A stretch of 64,000 nucleotides of DNA. Source: JBBDWJ01 sp963824095. GTDB lineage: Bacteria > Acidobacteriota > Terriglobia > Bryobacterales > UBA6623. The DNA lies in NCBI GenBank assembly GCA_963824095.1, contig CAWGNS010000008.1, positions 2,294,001 through 2,358,000 of the forward strand. Reading direction: 5' to 3'. Shown piece by piece: positions 20,795 to 30,863 of this stretch. Position 1 is the first letter of the stretch. Every line of letters starts with the position of its first letter. The notes under the pieces are model-generated. The model was given only the letters and a program-made list of their open reading frames with translations, had not been told where the DNA came from and did not search any database. The translations under genes were made by a program, and so were the position numbers.

Positions 20795-22105
20795 ATGACA
20801 CCTCGTATCAAGCTCGGCGTTGTCTTCACATCCATGCTGATCACCGTGATGCTCGTCCTGGGCGCGGTCATGGGTAAAAGCAAGGAGGGCGAGGGCGCCT
20901 ACCGGCCGCTTTCGGTCTACAGCGAGGTCCTGGCGAAGGTCAAAAGCGACTACGTCGAAGAGCCCAACATGGAAGAGGTGACGCGGGGCGCGCTGCAGGG
21001 CCTGGTGGAATACCTCGACGGCTCCTCGAGCTATCTGACCGCCGATCAGTACCAGGCCTACCAGAAGAGCCTCAAGAACGACGACCACGGTACCGGCCTT
21101 TCCACCGGGATTTCGGTGCAGAAGCGGTCCGGCTACTGCTACGTGCTCAGCGTGGTGCCGGGCTCGTCGGCCGATCAGGCGGGTATCAAGGTCGGCGATC
21201 TGATTGAAGCCATCAACGGGCTCAATACGCGGGTGATGCCGCCGGCCTTTCTGCACGCTTCGTTGAGCGGTCCGCTCGATAGCACCGTGACGCTGATGGT
21301 GCGCTCCAGCCGCAACGCCGACGAGCCGAAAGAAATTGCACTCAAGCGGACCAAGGTCAACCTGCCGCCGGTGGCCCACAAGATGCTCGAAGACGGCATC
21401 GGCTACATCGATGTCAACGCGCTCGACGAAGACCGCGTCGGCCAGGTGGCCAAGGCCGTCAAGTCGCTGGAGAGTTCCGGCGCCCGCCAACTGGTTCTCG
21501 ACCTGCGGGGCAGCTCGATTGGGGCGCCCGAGTTGGGCGTGCGGCTGGCGAACCTGTTCATCGACAGCGGCAAGATTGCCTCGCTCAAGGGCCAGCGGTT
21601 CGCCGAGAAGGTGTTTCAGGCCGACTCCAAATCGACGGTTACCAAAGACGATATCGTCGTCATTACCGACCGCTCGACGGCCGGAGCCGCCGAAGTCGCC
21701 GCCGCGGCCATCATGGACTCGGGCCGGGGCAAAGGCGTCGGCGAGCGCACCTATGGTTTGGCCGCCGAACAGCAAACGGTGAACATGGATGACGGCGCCG
21801 CGTTGCTGCTTTCGGTCGCCAAGTACTACAGCCCCAGCGGCAAGGCGATGCAGGACGAAGGCGTGACGCCCAGCGTGCCCCTGACGCCCGGCGAACTGCG
21901 CCGCTACCGCCAGCAACTGCTCGATCCCGACGCTGCCGAGTCGGGCGAGGCCACTCCCCCAGCCGGAACCGAGCCGGAGGAGGGCAGCGCCGACGATCCG
22001 TACCTCAACAAGGCCCTGGACGTTCTGAAGGGCAAGGTCGACGCCAAGCAGGCGGCCGAGCTGGACTTGCTCGGGGCGCCGGTTGCGCTGCTCAAGGCGG
22101 CCTGA
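20795..22105 (+). CDS. S41-family (C-terminal processing peptidase-like) protein lacking catalytic Ser/Lys
   Basis: This 436-aa protein has an N-terminal membrane anchor (residues 8-27), a PDZ domain (about 95-180, GSSADQAGIKVGDLIEAING) and an S41 peptidase fold (about 185-370). In the family the nucleophile is the Ser of the xASASE-type motif, and the general base is a Lys 25 residues later in GExTFGKG. Here the corresponding segment is RSTAGAAEVAAAAI. Gly297 stands at the Ser position and Leu322 (GERTYGL) at the Lys position. Ser294, three residues earlier, is the only nearby alternative. The protein may be a non-catalytic homologue. A TATGAT at 20739-20744 could be the -10 box. Confidence 0.85.
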   Translation: MTPRIKLGVVFTSMLITVMLVLGAVMGKSKEGEGAYRPLSVYSEVLAKVKSDYVEEPNMEEVTRGALQGLVEYLDGSSSYLTADQYQAYQKSLKNDDHGTGLSTGISVQKRSGYCYVLSVVPGSSADQAGIKVGDLIEAINGLNTRVMPPAFLHASLSGPLDSTVTLMVRSSRNADEPKEIALKRTKVNLPPVAHKMLEDGIGYIDVNALDEDRVGQVAKAVKSLESSGARQLVLDLRGSSIGAPELGVRLANLFIDSGKIASLKGQRFAEKVFQADSKSTVTKDDIVVITDRSTAGAAEVAAAAIMDSGRGKGVGERTYGLAAEQQTVNMDDGAALLLSVAKYYSPSGKAMQDEGVTPSVPLTPGELRRYRQQLLDPDAAESGEATPPAGTEPEEGSADDPYLNKALDVLKGKVDAKQAAELDLLGAPVALLKAA

Positions 22106-22145
22106 GCCGGCTCACAGTGCGCAGCCCCACGGCGGCCTCGGCCGC

Positions 22146-23595
22146 TCAGATTCCCAACTGTTTGCAAATCCCGTCTACCCGTTTCTGGACATCTTCGTCC
22201 ATGCGGATGACGTCGGGCCAGGGTCGCGTGAAGCCCTCCTGGGGCCATTTGCGCGTGGCGTCGATGCCCATCTTCGAGCCGAAATTGGGCAGCCGGCTGG
22301 AGTGGTCGAGCTGGTCGATCGGCCCCATCGTGAACTGGATGTCGCGCTCGGGGTCGATGTTGTTGAGCGCCTTCCAGGCGACCTCGCGCACGTCCTGCAC
22401 GTTGACGTCGTGGTCGACGACGACGATGCACTTGGTGAACATCGCCTGCCCCAACCCCCAGATCGCGTTCATCACCTTGCGGGCCTGCAGCGGGTAGGAC
22501 TTGCGGATCGAAATCAGCATCAAGTTGTGGAAGATGCCCTCGGCGGGCATGCACATGTCCACCACCTCGGGCAGTTGCAGGCGCATCAGCGGCAGAAAAA
22601 TGCGCTCGATCGTCTTGCCCATGTAGTAGTCTTCCATCGGCGGCGGGCCGACGATCGTGGTGGCGTAAATCGGCTTCTTGCGCTGCGTGACGCAGGTGAC
22701 ATGGAACACCGGAAACTCGTCTTCGAGCGAATAGAAACCGGTGTGGTCGCCGAACGGCCCTTCCGTGCGCAGCTCACCTAGCGTCACGTAGCCTTCGAGA
22801 ACGATCTCGGCGTTCGCGGGCACTTCCAGATCGACCGTCTCGCACTTCACCAGCTCCACCGGTTTCGAGCGCAGAAATCCCGCAAACAGCATCTCGTCGA
22901 GGTCGGGCGGCAGCGGCAGAATCCCGGAAAACATCGTCGCCGGGTCGGACCCGATCGCCACCGCCACTTCCATGCGCTCGTCTTTGCCTTCGGCCAGCCG
23001 CCGCCGATAGTGCTCGGCGCCCTGCTTGTGCGTCTGCCAGTGCATGCCGGTCGTCCGCTCGTCGTAGACCTGCAGGCGGTAGACGCCGACGTTGCGTTTG
23101 CCGGTCACGGGGTTTTTCGAAAACACCAGCGGCAAGGTGATGAACGGCCCGCCGTCCTGCGGCCAGCATTTGAGGATCGGGTAGTCGTAGAGCGAGAAGC
23201 CGTCCTTTTTGATGACCTCCTTGACCGGGCCCGCCGCTGACCTCGCGCGGAAAGAACGAGCCCATCTCGGCCAGCTTGGGCAGCATCTTGAGCTTGCCCA
23301 TCAGGCCTTGAGGCGTCTTCATTTCGAGGTATTCGGCAATGCGGCCCGCGATCGAATCGATCGAATCCACCTCGAGCGCGATCTCCATCTTGCGCATCCC
23401 GGCGAAGCCGTTGATGAGCACCGGGATGTTGTGATTCTTGGGATTCTCGAACAACAGCGCCGGGCCGTTGGCCTTGACGGCGCGGTCGGCGATTTCGGTG
23501 ATTTCCAGGTTGGGATCGACCTCGGCGGTGACTCGCTTGAGCTCTCCCGCCTTTTCGAGGGCGTTGATGAAGGATCGTAAATCGGCGTAGGCCAT
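22146..23595 (-). pseudogene. UbiD-family prenylated-FMN decarboxylase, interrupted by one frameshift
   Basis: The 5' part (from 23595, MAYADLRSFINALEKAGE) runs to EMGSFFPREVSGGP and then loses homology. The rest (VKEVIKKDGFSLYDYPILKC to GICKQLGI) continues in another frame. Removing one base from the GGG at 23227-23229 (CCC in the gene) joins them into a 482-aa protein of normal UbiD length. The prFMN-site residues are present, for example in VYRLQVYDERTTGMHW and the catalytic Glu of RTEGPFGDHTGFYS. UbiD enzymes decarboxylate aromatic acids. With mqnP and mqnE at 34 kb, this is a candidate MqnL of the futalosine menaquinone pathway. Function is likely intact if the shift is an assembly error. 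Confidence 0.85.
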
Positions 23596-23667
23596 GGGTC
23601 AGTCATTAAGCTAGCAGACGCGCGGGCATGGGGCGGCGCGGCAGGGCGTCGCTTGGCCCCTCCGCAA

Positions 23668-23833
23668 GTAGAGACAGGCGCTCCCGCCTGTCGCCGCCGT
23701 CAGGCGGCCTCTGGCCTGTTTCCCAACCCAGAGCCGGCGCGGACGTTTGGTCTGCGCACCACGCCAGTCAAAATGGGCCACCAGGAAGGCCTCCGCTGCG
23801 CTGCGGCCGACAGGCGAGAGCGCCTGTCTCTAC
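23668..23833. repeat. Family B inverted-doublet repeat (REPIN-like)
   Basis: The left arm from 23668 (GTAGAGACAGGCGCTCCCGC then CTGTCGCCGCCG) and the right arm ending at 23833 (CGGCCGACAGGCGAGAGCGC then CTGTCTCTAC) are inverted copies. The spacer is about 100 bp. The element occupies the gap between ubiD and the haem lipoprotein gene. Confidence 0.8.
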
Positions 23834-23885
23834 CTGGGGAAGGGCCAACGGCCGAAGACCGGCACGGTTGCCCGTCCCACCGCCC

Positions 23886-26730
23886 CTACTTCGGCGCCTT
23901 CTGAACGAAAGCGAACAGGTTGGCGATGTCGTCCATCGCATAGCCGTCGAGCAACTGCGTCGGCATGATCGAGATGTCGGACACACGCTTGCTCTTGACG
24001 TCGGATTTCGGGAATCACCACCGGCCGGTCCTGGTCGGCGACCAGCATCACGATCTTCTGATCGTCTTCGGACTGGAGCATCCCGAGGATTACATCGCCG
24101 CTCTTGGTTTCGACGATGTAGCCCTGGTACTGATCGGAGATGGCCTTGGAGGGCCACAGCACGGCTTCGACGATATCCTTGCGCGTAAACCGGTTGGCGA
24201 CCGTGGTCAGGTCGGGGCCGAAGTCCTTCCCCATCCCGCCGAAGCGGTGGCACTTGGCGCACTCTTTTTCGAACACGTCCCGCCCCGCCGAGGCGTCGGC
24301 CTTCAGCGTCATCGGGTCGTACATCATGTACTCGAAAATCTCCTGCTCGCTGACGCCGCTCACCCCCTTCTGGCGGGCGACCACCGCCGCCGGCTGGAAG
24401 CCGTCGTGGCCGCGCGAGTGGCGGTCCATCTCCGACTCCTTCAGCGGCGCAAACTCGGGGATCGTCTTATAGGCGAGCTGCTTCTCGTTGTCGTCGAAGA
24501 ACTCCAGCGACGAGTCGAACAGCCGGTTGATGTAGCCCGGAAAGCTGGCGCCGCCGCGCCACTGCTTGGCCTTGGTGAACCACGACAGCAGCGTCTTCTT
24601 CTGCGCGGCCGACCAACCGTTATGGATTGCCCGCAGGCAGTAGACGTAGTGAATCTGCAGCGGCTCGTTCTCGTCGCCCTGCGGCATGGCGGCCATGATT
24701 TTCTCGATTGCCCCGGGGACATCGGCATAAGCCATGGTGCGGGCGTATTCGCGGCTCAGCCGCTCGTCCTCGGCCGGAAAGCGCGTTGCAACGATGTCGT
24801 AGACCTGGCGCCGCACCTCGGCGGGGCAGCCCTGCTCGAGCTCCAGGCAGGTGAGATGAAACACCCGCAACAGGCGCAGCTCGTTTTCGGGGTCCAGACC
24901 CTTTTGGAACAGCGCGACTTCCCTGGCAAACAGCGGTTCGAGGCCGCCGCCGCCCGGGGCGTTCGTGCGAATCAACGCCAGCATGCCGTCGAGCGCGCCC
25001 AGAGGATTGGTCTCGGCCAGCACCTTATCCTTCCACTGGTCGCGCGGGGTGCGCTCGAGCGCCAGCCGTCCGGCGTAGCGCACAAAGCGGTCGGGATCGT
25101 TGAGCAGTGCGTAGATATCGTCCAGGGGGGCGAAGCTCGGCTGACCGGCGGAGAGGCCCATGCGCACCAGCGCCTCGGCGGCCCGCCGGCGCACGAATGG
25201 GTCGGCGTCTTTGAGCGCGGCGGCGGCAATGGCCTTGGCGCGGTCGCTGCCGTGTTGGCCGACCACGTAAACGGCGGCGGCGCGCACGGCGACATCGCCG
25301 TCTTGACTCAGCGGCCGCAGCAAGTCGGCGCTGGGCTTGGGCCCAAACCGCTGCAGCAGCATCAGCGCCTGCACGCGGTCGCGGCTGGCGGCCTTGGTGT
25401 CGCGGGCGACACGTTCGAGCTCGCTCCCCCAGCCATCGCCCATCTCGTCTTTTTTCTTCAGAAGAGCGGCGTGGCCCCAACTCGAAAGCGGCTGCGGCTG
25501 CCGCAGTGCCGCCATCACTCCTTTCTCCTCGTGCTTGTCGCGGTTCGAGTTGTAGCCGCGGTAGGCGACGCGGTAGAAACCGCCGGCGGTGCCGCGCCCG
25601 CCCATCGTGAAGTAGACGTAGCCGTCCGGGCCCACTTCGAGATCGGTGACGTTGAGCGGCTCGCCGTAGATGAAATCAAACGGCTTCTCGGCCAGTTTGT
25701 AAGTGGCGCCATCGCGCTCGTACTTGGCGAACACAACGCGGCCCCGCGACCAGTCGCCTTGCAGAAAACCGTCGAAATACTTTTCCGGGTAGACGTAGCT
25801 GTGATAGAACTCGACACCGACCGGGGAACCGCGCCCCAGTTCGTCCACCGGCGGCAGCGTATCCAGATCGTAGGGCGGGAGTTTGCCCGAGCCCGTGCGC
25901 CAGCCGTAGTCGGCGCCGGGGACGGCATGCACCGAACGCACCGGGCGATACCAGGGAAGGTTGATGTCCCATTCCATGTCGCTGTCGCAGGTGAACATCT
26001 CGCCGTCCCAGTTGTAGGCGTGGTTGTAGGGGTTGCGGAAGCCGCCCAACAGCCGTGAGTAGGTCCCCTTGGCTTGGTTCATGCGGTAAATGGATCCGCC
26101 CGGCGCCCAGATATTGACGGCGTGGCCGCGCGGGTCCATGTAGCGCGGCAGCAGTTGCGACTCCTTGGCGCCGCGCAGCGGCGAGGCGGGGTCGATCAAC
26201 TCTTCGGGAATGCCCGAGTGATTGCTCACCAGCACGGTCGGGATGCCGTCGGGTCCGCGGCGAATGTCGTGCGGGCCGTGCTCGCCCATCGGCCCGGTGA
26301 ACAGCAGCAGCCGCTCGAACGTGTCGGCCACGTCGTCGCCGTCGGTGTCGGTGAGCTTATAGAGGCCGGCCTTTTTCTCTTCGCTGTCATCGCCGATGGC
26401 GTAGAGCGTGCGGCCGTCAAACCACATGCCTTGCAGGCTCTGCACTTTGTCGCTAAAAATCTTCTCGGTCTCGTAAAGACCGTCGTTGTCTTTGTCGAAC
26501 AGGATGGTGGGGTGGCCGCGTTCCTTCGATACCACCGGGCGGCCGAAGCTGTCGAACGTGACCTGGATGAGCGAGCCGACCATTTCCGGCGGCGCGGCCA
26601 CCTCCACCACGAAGCCCGGCGGCACCGTGAAGGAGCCCTCGAATTTCGGCTCCGGCATGTAGTGGCACCCGCTTAGCGACAAGGAAACCAGCAAAAGAAA
26701 TAGCAAAAGAAAAGGAACAATGCGATTCAT
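23886..26730 (-). CDS. Haem-c lipoprotein with beta-propeller and HEAT repeats (membrane-bound dehydrogenase-like)
   Basis: A lipoprotein signal (LLLVSLSLSGC) is followed by a six-bladed-propeller region (about residues 30-400, with VTDLEVGPDGYVYFTMGGRG), HEAT-like repeats (about 430-600) and a C-terminal cytochrome-c domain with the haem motif CAKCH in FEKECAKCHRFGGMGKDFGP. This layout is common among planctomycete, verrucomicrobial and acidobacterial putative membrane-bound dehydrogenases. The frame as written departs from the family at VVIPEIRR. Dropping one base in the GGG at 24010-24012 restores KSDVKSKRVSDISIMPTQLL and ends at 23886. The substrate is not known; electron transfer at the membrane surface is inferred. 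Confidence 0.85.
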
Positions 26731-26818
26731 GAAATAGTCCTGCGGGGATTCGGGGAAGGTCTCGCGGGTCCGGGTGGCCGGGTTTTCGTTTCAGGCGACA
26801 ACGAAGGCAGGGCAGCGA

Positions 26819-28468
26819 TCAAGTCCCACCGCCGGTGGAAAGATCATAGCAGGCCATCTCGGTTTGGTTGCGCACCAGCAGCTTGCCGTCGGCGATGGCG
26901 GGGTTGTTCCAGGTTTTGCCCTCGAGCGCCTGGAAGCGGGCCAGCTCCTGGTGCGATTCCGGCGTTGCCTTCACCAGCACCACTTCGCCGCCCTCGGTGA
27001 GCACGATCAGGTGGCCCTGGGCGAGCAACACCTGGCCGAAGCCATAGCGCCCGCCCTTCCAGTCGCGCTGGCCCGTCTTGACGTCGATGGCGGCCAGGAT
27101 GCCCTCGTCGAGTCCGTAAACGTGGCCGTCATAGACCACGGGGCTGTTGAATTTGCACTTGAGGGCGTTGCTCTCCCAAACTTGCTCGGCATGAAAAGCG
27201 CCGCCAGACTGCGTGATGCGGATCAGCGCCGAGCCGTGGCTGTAGCCGGCCGAGATCAAGACGCGCTCCCCGTCGACGATCAGCGGCTGCGCGCTGTTGC
27301 CGCCGCCGGAGGTCGACCAGGGGACTTCCCAAAGCAGCGAGCCGTCTTCGATCGCCAGCCCCATCACGCGGCTTGCGCTGACCGTCACGATCTGCCGCCG
27401 CCCGGCGAGCGTCGCCAGCATCGGCGAGGTGTAGGACTGCGTGTCGCCCAGGCTCCTCCACACAGCCGCGCCGCTGAGCTTGTCGTAGGCCACCACCGAG
27501 CCGTGCGGTCCGCCGGGCTGCACGATGACCTTGCCGTCGACGATCAGCGGCGACGCGGCCATCGCCCAGTGCAGATTCGACGCCTGGTTATCGGCCAGGA
27601 TATTTTTCTTCCACACCAGCTTGCCGCTGGCGGCATCGAGCACGTGCAATTCGCCGGTGGCTCCCAGCGCATACAGCTTGCCTTCGTCCCAGGTGGGCGT
27701 CGCCCGCGGCCCGGGGCCTCCCATCGCTTCCTCGAAGCGCGCCGGCCAGCCGTGCGTCCACAACTCGCCCCCCGACCCGAAATCATACGCGGCGACGACT
27801 TCCTGGTCGCGGCGCTGCTCGATCGTGAAAACCCGCCCGCCGGCAACCGTCATCGACGCATAGCCTCCGCCCACGCTCTGGCGCCACAGCTCCGGCAGGC
27901 CGCCGGAGGGCCAACTGGTATTGATCGGCGTTTGCTCGTAGCGGCCGTCGCGGTGTGGACCCCGAAAGTCGGTCCAATAGGCATCGCTGGACGCCGCGGC
28001 CGGCTTGGCGGAATCCGCCGCGGCCGCGCTCTGCGTTTCCGCGGCCTGGTTCGACGCCGGCGAATTTGTAGCGGGCGGCTTTAACGCGGCCTGATCCGGC
28101 TTCACCGCGGGCGTCGGTTCGACGGCAGACTCGGGCGCCGCCAAACTCTCGGAAGCAGCCGCCGTATCCCGCGGCTCACTGCGGCCGGTGTCGGCGCGGC
28201 GGCTGGGGTCGTCAAGCCGATCGTAGTTGTCCGCCGGGTCGGAGAAGCTGATCAGCGGCCCGCTGCCGCTGCCATCCAGCTCCATGTGCATCCCGTAGAA
28301 CCAGAACAAGTGCCCGATAAACAACAGCGCCAACCCGCCGGAAAACAGCAGCTTGCGGAAAATGCCGAGACCGGGGCGCAGCCAGATCAGGACGATCCCC
28401 AGCGGCGGCAGCAGCAGGCACGCGGCCAGCACGAAGGCGGTGGTCTGATACCAGGGTTTGGCGGGCAT
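26819..28468 (-). CDS. Membrane-anchored PQQ-like beta-propeller protein
   Basis: This is 549 aa. Two hydrophobic helices (about residues 10-60, with AFVLAACLLLPPLGIVLIWL) anchor the protein. An Ala/Pro/Ser-rich linker follows (about 95-165), then a PQQ-type propeller opening with FRGPHRDGRYEQTPI. Repeats include LYALGATGELHVLDAASGKL and VYGLDEGILAAIDVKTGQRD, the tryptophan-docking pattern of WD-like PQQ blades. No catalytic Asp or Ca site of true PQQ dehydrogenases was recognised, so an enzymatic role is unproven. It lies 88 bp upstream of the haem lipoprotein on the same strand, so the two may act together. Confidence 0.83.
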   Translation of the reverse strand: MPAKPWYQTTAFVLAACLLLPPLGIVLIWLRPGLGIFRKLLFSGGLALLFIGHLFWFYGMHMELDGSGSGPLISFSDPADNYDRLDDPSRRADTGRSEPRDTAAASESLAAPESAVEPTPAVKPDQAALKPPATNSPASNQAAETQSAAAADSAKPAAASSDAYWTDFRGPHRDGRYEQTPINTSWPSGGLPELWRQSVGGGYASMTVAGGRVFTIEQRRDQEVVAAYDFGSGGELWTHGWPARFEEAMGGPGPRATPTWDEGKLYALGATGELHVLDAASGKLVWKKNILADNQASNLHWAMAASPLIVDGKVIVQPGGPHGSVVAYDKLSGAAVWRSLGDTQSYTSPMLATLAGRRQIVTVSASRVMGLAIEDGSLLWEVPWSTSGGGNSAQPLIVDGERVLISAGYSHGSALIRITQSGGAFHAEQVWESNALKCKFNSPVVYDGHVYGLDEGILAAIDVKTGQRDWKGGRYGFGQVLLAQGHLIVLTEGGEVVLVKATPESHQELARFQALEGKTWNNPAIADGKLLVRNQTEMACYDLSTGGGT

Positions 28469-28701
28469 GAACCAGGCTCCTTCCCTTCCGGTTCATTGTT
28501 TCGCAGGGGTCGGGGCGGGAGCAAACCCCTCAGATACGGCTTGCGTTCTAGGAGCGGGCCGCACGGCCGGCTCCGATGTGCTCAACTCCCGGCCACCTTG
28601 CCGCCCCCGGAAGCCATGGCGGCCAAAAGACCCGGCGACCAAGAGAAATCGTTTTCTCTCTCGCCGAGCCCGCCATAATAGGGAAATTCAGGAGAGATGC
28701 C

Positions 28702-29127
28702 ATGAAACTGATTCTGACCCTTCTCGCCGCCGCGCTGTTCGCGCCGTTGGCGCCGGCCCAGCAGAATGAGCCCGTCGAAGTCGCCTACTACTACAAAGTC
28801 AAGTGGGGCTATCAGCAGGAGTTCGAGCAGCTCTACATGAAAAATCACTACCCGGTGATGAACGCCGAAAAGGAACGCGGCCGGGTCAAGGACCTCAAGA
28901 TCTATCGGCCCCGCTTTCACGGCGAAGGGCGCGGCGACTGGACCTTCCTGGTCGTGATCACGTTCGCCAGTTGGGACGCCATGGGCGAGCCAAGCCACGA
29001 AGAGGAAATTTCGCGCAAGCTCTATCCCGACTACGAAACCTTCCGCAAAGAGGAGCAGCGCCGCTTTGAGCTGTTGGAAGCGCACTGGGACGTCCCCTTG
29101 GCTCCGGTCGCCCCGCCGGCGCTGTAG
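28702..29127 (+). CDS. Small exported protein, dimeric alpha-beta barrel-like
   Basis: This 141-aa protein has the signal peptide MKLILTLLAAALFAPLAPAQ. The mature part (VEVAYYYKVKWGYQQEFEQL, then WTFLVVITFASWDAM) has the strand-helix pattern of ferredoxin-like stress/NIPSNAP-type domains. That assignment is tentative. An AGGAGAG Shine-Dalgarno lies 6 nt before the ATG at 28702, which decides the start over an open upstream extension. No function is assigned. Confidence 0.75.
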   Translation: MKLILTLLAAALFAPLAPAQQNEPVEVAYYYKVKWGYQQEFEQLYMKNHYPVMNAEKERGRVKDLKIYRPRFHGEGRGDWTFLVVITFASWDAMGEPSHEEEISRKLYPDYETFRKEEQRRFELLEAHWDVPLAPVAPPAL

Positions 29128-29172
29128 ATCGCTCAAGCGGTAGCGGCGTGCCTGAAAGCGTGGGACTGCGTC

Positions 29173-30831
29173 CTACTGGGCCTCGCCGCGCCCCACCAGC
29201 TTTTCGGCCAGCCGCACATTCTTCTGAATGAGTTCCGAGTCGGGCATCAACTTCTCGGCCCGCTCGAACTTCGCCAGCGCCTCGTGAAAGCGCCGCTCCC
29301 GCAGATACATCGCGCCGATGTCGTTGCACGCCACCGCTTCTTCGCGGTCGAGGTTCGGCCCCGGCAGCACACGCCGCACCAGCGGACTGAAATCCGCCAC
29401 CGCGCGCACTACGTTGAGGTCCGACGGCAGCGACACGAACGAATGCATGAACGACAGGTGCGCGTGGAACACCGTCATGTAGAACAGCAGGACCCCGCAC
29501 GGCGCGCGCCACGCCCGCCAGTTGGAGTCTTGCTTCCACAGGCTCGCCGCCCCCACAAACGCGACGACGAGGAACATGGGCAGAAAGTCCTGCATGTAGC
29601 GGCGGCTGGCGGAGTGAAACATCATCATCACGCCGAACACCATCAGGCCCGACACCGCCGCCACGCCCACAGCCAGCTGCAGGTCCGGGGGCGATTCCGC
29701 TTTTGGCCGGTAGAGCCGGATCGCCAGGAAACCGAACAGCAACAGCGGCGTCCCCAGAAACATCGAAGACATCGCTTCGGCCCGCACGACTTTCTCGATC
29801 GGCTGCCAGCCGCGGTGCGCCACCCACGGGAAATCGCGGCTCAGCTCGGGCAGCGAGAGCACATAGTGCCGGATGTTTTCGGGAATCCGCTCGAGCCGGA
29901 ACACGGGCAGGAAGGTGGCGGTGTCCGGATGGTATTCGGGAAAGTAGGACCACGGCGAACCGAAGCGGCCGTAGTTGTAGGCCAACTGCAGGCCGATGCC
30001 CAACACCACCGGCAGCGCAAACGCCGCCAGGCGCACCGCCGCCGTCCGCAGCCGCTGCCGGCGCATCCATTCGACCGCGGCCAGCCCGGCAAAAAACATC
30101 ATCGCGTAGAGCGCGAGCGTAATGCGCGTGGTGAAAGCCAGCGTCACACCCAGCCCGCAAAGCAGCGCCCAGCGCGTCGCCGGCTGCTCCTGAAAACGCA
30201 GGAACGCGGCAAACCCGCCCAGCACGCCGACCGCCGCCACCGCGATGCACTCGTTGTAGATCGTCGGCCGCAGCACCACCAGCGCCGTCGGGCTGCCTAG
30301 AGCGAACGTCCAGAACGCCATCAGACAAACCCACTTGGGCAGCGTCGGGAAATAGCGCCGCCGCAGCATCAGCGTGATCTGCAGGAACAGCAGCGAGCTG
30401 ATCCAGCCCGCCAGCAGGCACGCCATGCGGTCGGAAAGGTTGACGCCAAACACCAGCGGGATGAAATGGAACAGTGCGGGCATCGGTCCCCATTGCAGGT
30501 AATAGCGCCCCTGGTAGGGGATCATGTCCATCAACTGCACCTGATCGGGCCGCAGATCGAGGTACAGCCTGCCGTTGAGCAGCGCTTCGGCGAACATGGA
30601 GTAATACCCCATCACGTCGCTGAAGTCGAAGTGGAACCAGGTCGCCAGGCAGGCGTAGATGAGGAACAGGGTCGAACCTGCGGCGATCCATACTCTGCGC
30701 GTGAGCCCCGCGGCCGCGGAGACCGCGTCGGGCGCAACCTTGGGCTTGGCGGGAAGCGGCGTTGGCCCCGAGCCATGCCGCTCGCCGGCTGCGGGAACCT
30801 GTTGGCGTTGCCTGCTGCGTCGGCGGCTCAT
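29173..30831 (-). CDS. Polytopic membrane protein, probable GT-C-type glycosyltransferase
   Basis: This 552-aa protein has about nine to eleven hydrophobic segments and an early luminal loop with FHFDFSDVMGYYSMFAEALL, where acidic residues sit as in GT-C (PMT/ArnT-like) transferases. The C-terminal 70 residues are soluble and TPR-like (DIGAMYLRERRFHEALAKFE). The donor would be a polyprenyl-phosphate sugar, but the acceptor is unknown. It lies downstream of a GT4 gene on the same strand (33-bp gap), suggesting a common glycan-related operon. Confidence 0.7.
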   Translation of the reverse strand: MSRRRSRQRQQVPAAGERHGSGPTPLPAKPKVAPDAVSAAAGLTRRVWIAAGSTLFLIYACLATWFHFDFSDVMGYYSMFAEALLNGRLYLDLRPDQVQLMDMIPYQGRYYLQWGPMPALFHFIPLVFGVNLSDRMACLLAGWISSLLFLQITLMLRRRYFPTLPKWVCLMAFWTFALGSPTALVVLRPTIYNECIAVAAVGVLGGFAAFLRFQEQPATRWALLCGLGVTLAFTTRITLALYAMMFFAGLAAVEWMRRQRLRTAAVRLAAFALPVVLGIGLQLAYNYGRFGSPWSYFPEYHPDTATFLPVFRLERIPENIRHYVLSLPELSRDFPWVAHRGWQPIEKVVRAEAMSSMFLGTPLLLFGFLAIRLYRPKAESPPDLQLAVGVAAVSGLMVFGVMMMFHSASRRYMQDFLPMFLVVAFVGAASLWKQDSNWRAWRAPCGVLLFYMTVFHAHLSFMHSFVSLPSDLNVVRAVADFSPLVRRVLPGPNLDREEAVACNDIGAMYLRERRFHEALAKFERAEKLMPDSELIQKNVRLAEKLVGRGEAQ

Positions 30832-30863
30832 GACACTCGGAGTCTTGCGTGGATGCGCGGCCT

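Noticed and set aside
23965..26058. Long open frame opposite the haem lipoprotein gene
   Set aside because: Antisense shadow of a recognised gene; no family features.
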